A stretch of 9,903 bases of DNA from an uncultured Chlorobiaceae bacterium (GTDB lineage Bacteria > Bacteroidota > Chlorobiia > Chlorobiales > Chlorobiaceae), in the NCBI GenBank assembly GCA_903838095.1, contig CAILXE010000514.1, positions 1 to 9,903 on the forward strand. Reading direction: 5' to 3'. The notes beneath the pieces were generated by a model that saw nothing but the letters and a program-made list of their open reading frames with translations, had not been told where the DNA came from and ran no database searches. Below are positions 6,885 through 9,903 of this stretch, piece by piece. Each line of letters opens with the position of its first letter. Position 1 is the stretch's first letter. Both the position numbers and the translations under genes were made by a program.

Positions 6885-7747
6885 CAGACAATATCCAAAG
6901 CACACAGCACAATATCTACAAGCCGGCTATCATGAAAATCGTCGATCGTCACGATGAGGCGCCTGGCGTAAGAACCATGAAGCTTGAGTTTCAGGACAGG
7001 GCAGATCATGAGCTGTTCAAAATAACTTTCCGTACCGGCATGTTTGGATTGTACGGTATATACGGTGAAGGCGAAAGTACATTTTGTGTCGCAAGTCCCG
7101 AAACCAGAAAAGATTATATTGAGTGCACCTTCCGGCAGTCCGGCAGGGTGACCTCAGCACTTGCAAACGCAGATGTTGGAGATCTTATCACCTTCCGGGG
7201 ACCTTACGGAAATCGATTTCCAATTGAGGATTTCTACGGCAAAAACCTTCTCTTTGTTTCAGGAGGTATCGCCCTGCCCCCTACAAGAAGTGTTATCTGG
7301 TCATGTCTTGACCAGCGTGAAAAATTTGGCAGGGTCACTATCGTCTACGGTGCCCGAACTGTTGCTGACTTGGTTTACAAGCATGAACTGGATGAGTGGC
7401 AGATGCGTGATGATGTCGAACTTGTCCTTACGGTCGATCCAGGTGGAGAATCACCCGACTGGAAACACAAGGTGGGATTCGTACCTACAGTACTTGAAGA
7501 GGCTGCTCCCTCTCCTGATAATTGTATTGCTGTCATCTGCGGACCGCCGATCATGATCAAATTCACCTTGATCTCGCTTAAAAAGCTTGGTTTTGATGAA
7601 AAAAACGTCTACACAACTCTTGAAAACCGGATGAAATGCGGTGTTGGAAAATGTGGACGCTGCAATGTAGGCTCAGTCTACGTCTGCAAAGAGGGGCCTG
7701 TTTTTACGGCTGCTGAGGTTGCACGTATGCCGGCAGCCGACTTGTAA
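6881..7747 (+). CDS. flxA: FlxA / HydG-like FAD- and NAD(P)-binding oxidoreductase with C-terminal [2Fe-2S]
   Basis: This 288-residue protein is a ferredoxin-NADP reductase-superfamily enzyme of the HydG/PyrK type. It is the likely entry or exit point for NAD(P)H electrons. Visible elements are the flavin region STFCVASPETRKDY (66-79), the FAD phosphate segment RVTSAL (89-94), GPYGNRFP (107-114), the nucleotide-binding loop GGIALPPTRSVI (128-139), YGARTVADLVYK (156-167) and CGPPIM (220-225). C253, C258, C261 and C269 form the C-terminal [2Fe-2S] motif, followed by EGPVFT, very close to HydG. The loop GGIALPPTRS departs from the common GGIGLAPLRS. I chose the TTG at 6881 because NIYKPAIMKIVDRHDEA continues the family's N-terminus upstream of the first ATG (6932). 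A start at 6932 is possible but would cut the first strand. NADH versus NADPH cannot be decided from this sequence. Confidence 0.88.
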   Translation: MTDNIQSTQHNIYKPAIMKIVDRHDEAPGVRTMKLEFQDRADHELFKITFRTGMFGLYGIYGEGESTFCVASPETRKDYIECTFRQSGRVTSALANADVGDLITFRGPYGNRFPIEDFYGKNLLFVSGGIALPPTRSVIWSCLDQREKFGRVTIVYGARTVADLVYKHELDEWQMRDDVELVLTVDPGGESPDWKHKVGFVPTVLEEAAPSPDNCIAVICGPPIMIKFTLISLKKLGFDEKNVYTTLENRMKCGVGKCGRCNVGSVYVCKEGPVFTAAEVARMPAADL

Positions 7748-7792
7748 CAAAAGAGCGGTTCCGTCGAAGTGGAAATAAATTGATGTTGTCAG

Positions 7793-7808
7793 GGTATTGT
7801 GAAATACC
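7793..7808 (+). other. Hairpin downstream of flxA
   Basis: GGTATT (7793-7798) and AATACC (7803-7808) pair perfectly around loop GTGA, 45 bases after the flxA stop. The stem is AT-rich and no T-run follows (next bases are GATATTGT), so it is a weak candidate for an intrinsic terminator. It may instead protect the 3' end of the operon transcript. Confidence 0.3.
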
Positions 7809-7837
7809 GATATTGTACCAATGCTAAACAATAAAAT

Positions 7838-7865
7838 GGTTAGTAATCTTGCGATTACCAAAACC
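7838..7865 (+). other. Second hairpin in the flxA-DUF2141 gap
   Basis: GTAATC (7843-7848) and GATTAC (7853-7858) form a perfect 6-bp stem with loop TTGC. GGTT (7838-7841) and AACC (7862-7865) could extend it past a small internal bulge. It ends about 20 bases before the DUF2141 start and has no following T-run. With the first hairpin it marks the boundary between the redox operon and the envelope genes. It may end or attenuate transcription, or sit in the leader of the next transcript. Confidence 0.3.
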
Positions 7866-7885
7866 GAAACGGCTTGTGTTAAAAT

Positions 7886-8374
7886 ATGAAAAAATTTTTG
7901 TTGCTTTTTGCTCTCTTCTTTTTTATGACTCGTGGTACCAATGCTGCCGAAGAAATCAAAATTTCAGACCCTCCCCGGTCCGAACATACGGGATGCATCA
8001 GGGTGCACGTCAAAGAGCTGAAAAAAGTTGAAGGCCTGCTGGGTGTGTCACTCTACAACTCTAAAAAAGGATTTCCTGAAGAACATGACCAGGCATACGC
8101 AAACAGGATCAAAAAAATAACCGCCACAGAGGAAGATGTTGTTTTTGACAATCTTCCTTGGGGACAATACGCCATAAGCATCATGCACGATGAAAACAGC
8201 AATGGAAAACTGGATAAAAAATCTTTCATTATTTTTGCAATACCCAAAGAGGGAGTCGGTGTTTCAAACAACCCTAAAATCGGAAAAGGCGGGCCAAAGT
8301 ACGACGATTCCGTTTTTACACTCAACACCAGTGAGCTTGATGTGAATATCGCGATGAAGTATTTATTTCAATAG
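7886..8374 (+). CDS. Secreted DUF2141-family protein
   Basis: This 162-residue protein has a clear Sec signal peptide: MKK, a hydrophobic core LLLFALFFF, and likely cleavage after A20 or A21 (RGTNAA). The mature part matches the DUF2141 family, a small beta-rich periplasmic domain of unknown function. Signatures are GCIRVHVKEL (36-45), the core LPWGQYAISIMHDENSNGKL (90-109), and EGVGVSNNP (122-130). The DENSNGKLD stretch resembles a metal-binding acidic loop, but no ligand is proven. The ATG at 7886 is the only start that gives the full signal peptide, and no Shine-Dalgarno motif precedes it. It lies 39 bases before ynbE on the same strand and is probably cotranscribed with it. That proximity suggests an envelope role but does not define one. 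Confidence 0.85.
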   Translation: MKKFLLLFALFFFMTRGTNAAEEIKISDPPRSEHTGCIRVHVKELKKVEGLLGVSLYNSKKGFPEEHDQAYANRIKKITATEEDVVFDNLPWGQYAISIMHDENSNGKLDKKSFIIFAIPKEGVGVSNNPKIGKGGPKYDDSVFTLNTSELDVNIAMKYLFQ

Positions 8375-8413
8375 GATTACCCATTAAAACAAGGAAAAGT
8401 TAAGAGGAAGATT

Positions 8414-8617
8414 ATGAAAAAAAAAGCTTTCAGCATGCTGATGCTTCTTTTGCTCACTGCCAATGCCCTTATAACCGGATGCAGTCCGACAGTGAAAATA
8501 GAAGCTTCCGATAAACCCATAGTGATCAACATGAACATAAAAATTGATCATGAAATAAGAATCAAGGTCGACCGTGAGCTTGATAGCTTGCTTGACAGCA
8601 AAAAAGGTTTATTCTAA
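8414..8617 (+). CDS. ynbE: YnbE-like outer-membrane lipoprotein
   Basis: This 67-residue lipoprotein has a signal sequence (MKKKAFSMLMLLLLTANA) ending in the lipobox I20-T21-G22-C23, so C23 would be lipidated. Ser at +2 favours sorting to the outer membrane. The mature part PIVINMNIKIDHEIRIK (about 35-51) and the closing Leu-Phe match E. coli YnbE closely. YnbE partners with the AsmA-like protein YdbH to build an inter-membrane bridge for phospholipid transport. The start is supported by AGAGGA at 8403-8408, five bases before the ATG. It is followed by ydbL after 16 bases. The small size is normal for the family. Confidence 0.9.
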   Translation: MKKKAFSMLMLLLLTANALITGCSPTVKIEASDKPIVINMNIKIDHEIRIKVDRELDSLLDSKKGLF

Positions 8618-8633
8618 CCAGGAGAAATGAACA

Positions 8634-8981
8634 ATGAAAACTATCCAAAAGATTCTTGTAACAATCAGTATCGTTATAATGATGCTGGCCGGTATTGCCG
8701 CTCCTTTATTGGCACTTGACCTTGAAACAGCACGCGCAACGGGAGTTGCAGGTGAAGTTGACAACGGGCTTCTTGCTCAACCTCCGGGAGCCTCGAATGA
8801 AGGTAGTGAGCTGATTACAAAAATTAACAATGATCGTCGCGCCGAGTATGCAAAAGTTGCGGCTGCAAATAATTTAACCCTTGAGGCCGTTGGCACAATG
8901 ATGTCACAGAAAATTTATGCACGTCTTCCTGCGGGAACATGGGTTCAGGTTCAAGGGAAATGGATAAAAAAAGCCAGGTAA
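8634..8981 (+). CDS. ydbL: YdbL-like periplasmic protein (DUF1318)
   Basis: This 115-residue secreted protein has a signal peptide of about 28 residues, with a hydrophobic stretch to APLLA before LDLETARATG. Family features of YdbL/DUF1318 are the LDLETARATGVAGEVDNGLL start of the mature chain (28-47), INNDRRAEYAKVAAANN (64-80), SQKIYARLPAG (90-100) and the ending VQGKWIKK. In E. coli YdbL assists or modulates the YdbH-YnbE bridge. AGGAGA at 8620-8625 lies eight bases before the ATG at 8634. The out-of-frame ATG at 8627 is too close to that motif and gives no matching product. Its stop codon is in the same frame as the downstream ydbH, which begins 21 bases later. Confidence 0.88.
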   Translation: MKTIQKILVTISIVIMMLAGIAAPLLALDLETARATGVAGEVDNGLLAQPPGASNEGSELITKINNDRRAEYAKVAAANNLTLEAVGTMMSQKIYARLPAGTWVQVQGKWIKKAR

Positions 8982-9002
8982 GCCAAGGAAAAGAGACAGA
9001 TC

Positions 9003-9903
9003 GTGAAATTGCTGCTACGCATCCTGGTGAGCGTATTTCTGCTTCTGGGACTTATATTGCCAGCAATAGCCTGGATTTTTTTCCCTTGGTACGCACAGCC
9101 TCTGCTTAACAAAGCCCTTGAAGGAAAACCGATTCGTATTGAAATTTCAGACATCGGTCAACCGGGTTTTACAGGAATAAGATTTGGCTCCTTGAAGGTT
9201 GTCTTTATCACACCTGCAGATGGATGCAACCCTGAAGCCACCAGCTATGCGCTTTCACTAACAAACGGTTCTGTTTCCTTGGATCTAAACAAAAGTCCAC
9301 AACGAGAATTTCAGCGCCTTGTACCGAATCTTTTCAGAGCAACAATATTCCTGCGATCCGATTCTCTTAAAATCACTCCTACTCCTCGACAATTTACCTT
9401 CAGCGATAAAAATCCTCTGATATCTGTTGGTATTGAGATTTTGTCGGACAAGAATTTCTCTCTCTCTTTCAAGCCTCTCTTGGTAACATACTCGATCACC
9501 GACGCAGCAGCGACCAAAGAAAATCTTGGATTTGAAGGAATAAGTTACAACATCAAGCTAATCGCTGCTGAACACTGGCAACAGCCATTTAATACAATCC
9601 GGGTTGCAAGGTTCTCCAATGATGGAAAACCAGTGCCAGTATCGAATTTTACCGCACTCTTTGGCTCTAAAGGAGATCCGCTCAACCCATGTACTCTCAC
9701 ACTGAAAGATTGTTCTGTAGAACTCTTTCAGCAAAAGGCTTCGGCAGAGCACATTGAATATAATCTTAAAAACAAGCAGAGTCGCTTCATTCTTAACTTT
9801 GCCGAAATCCCCTTGAACAAGTTGCCTGGATTGTCCCTTGGCAGCAACAGCAAACTCTTTGCTACAGGCCAAATAAGCAGTTCTATTCCTGTTGAATTTC
9901 AGG
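9003..9903 (+). CDS. ydbH: YdbH-like AsmA-family envelope lipid transport protein (N-terminal part, cut by window edge)
   Basis: A frame beginning with GTG at 9003 stays open to the window end, giving 300 residues of a protein that in E. coli is close to 900 long. It opens with a signal anchor, KLLLRILVSVFLLLGLILPA then IAWIFFPWYAQPLLNKAL, typical of AsmA-like proteins held in the inner membrane. The rest is beta-strand-rich and low in charge clusters, as expected for the repeating groove of these proteins. LNKLPGLSLGSNSKLFATGQ near 276-295 resembles the YdbH pattern in which a G-x-I-x-x-x-I-P segment follows. The GTG is chosen because the preceding in-frame stop is the ydbL TAA (8979-8981), no earlier start gives the anchor, and AAGGAAAAGAGA lies just upstream. 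The adjacent ynbE and ydbL support the call. Confidence 0.75.
   Translation, partial: MKLLLRILVSVFLLLGLILPAIAWIFFPWYAQPLLNKALEGKPIRIEISDIGQPGFTGIRFGSLKVVFITPADGCNPEATSYALSLTNGSVSLDLNKSPQREFQRLVPNLFRATIFLRSDSLKITPTPRQFTFSDKNPLISVGIEILSDKNFSLSFKPLLVTYSITDAAATKENLGFEGISYNIKLIAAEHWQQPFNTIRVARFSNDGKPVPVSNFTALFGSKGDPLNPCTLTLKDCSVELFQQKASAEHIEYNLKNKQSRFILNFAEIPLNKLPGLSLGSNSKLFATGQISSSIPVEFQ

Noticed and set aside
5871..7747. A sulfhydrogenase (HydBG with HydDA) locus
   Set aside because: HydB- and HydG-like genes are present, but no NiFe hydrogenase large or small subunit is in the window, and MvhD plus Hdr genes point to Flx-Hdr.
7815..7945. Direct repeat GTACCAATGCT at 7815-7825 and 7935-7945
   Set aside because: Only 11 bases match, the second copy is inside the DUF2141 signal-peptide coding region, and flanks show no further similarity; probably chance.

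Overview
The window is a stretch of bacterial chromosome with about average to low GC genes and AT-rich gaps. It has no mobile element, RNA gene or CRISPR array that I can see. The gene content suggests an anaerobe with sulfur and ferredoxin metabolism. My best guess is a green sulfur bacterium (Chlorobi), with a deltaproteobacterial sulfate reducer as the main alternative. This is an inference from the gene set and from the near absence of Shine-Dalgarno motifs in the main operon, not from any marker gene.

Layout. (1) Positions 1-507, minus strand: the N-terminal 169 residues of an AlaC-type alanine aminotransferase, cut by the left edge. (2) 508-936: an AT-rich divergent intergenic region with a good TTGACA promoter candidate facing right and a 16-bp perfect AT palindrome. 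(3) 937-7747, plus strand: six tightly spaced redox genes, hdrCB (HdrC and HdrB fused in one chain), hdrA, mvhD/flxD, flxC, flxB and flxA. (4) 7748-7885: an intergenic gap with two small hairpins. (5) 7886-9903, plus strand: a DUF2141 secreted protein, then ynbE, ydbL and the start of ydbH, which runs off the right edge.

How the genes work together. The six redox genes form a complete cytoplasmic Flx-Hdr (flavin oxidoreductase / heterodisulfide reductase) module. FlxA should exchange electrons with NAD(P)H. FlxB and FlxC wire them through [4Fe-4S] clusters to the MvhD-like FlxD and on to HdrA, the flavin-based electron-bifurcating subunit. HdrA would split electrons between ferredoxin and the two non-cubane clusters of the HdrB domain, where a disulfide is reduced. 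No hydrogenase, formate dehydrogenase or F420 subunit is encoded, so NAD(P)H is the likely donor (or product, if run in reverse). The disulfide partner is not encoded here; DsrC or a low-molecular-weight thiol are candidates.

The last three genes match the YdbH-YnbE-YdbL system, in which an AsmA-like inner-membrane-anchored protein and an outer-membrane lipoprotein form an envelope-spanning bridge for lipid transport. The gene order (ynbE-ydbL-ydbH) differs from the E. coli order ydbH-ynbE-ydbL.
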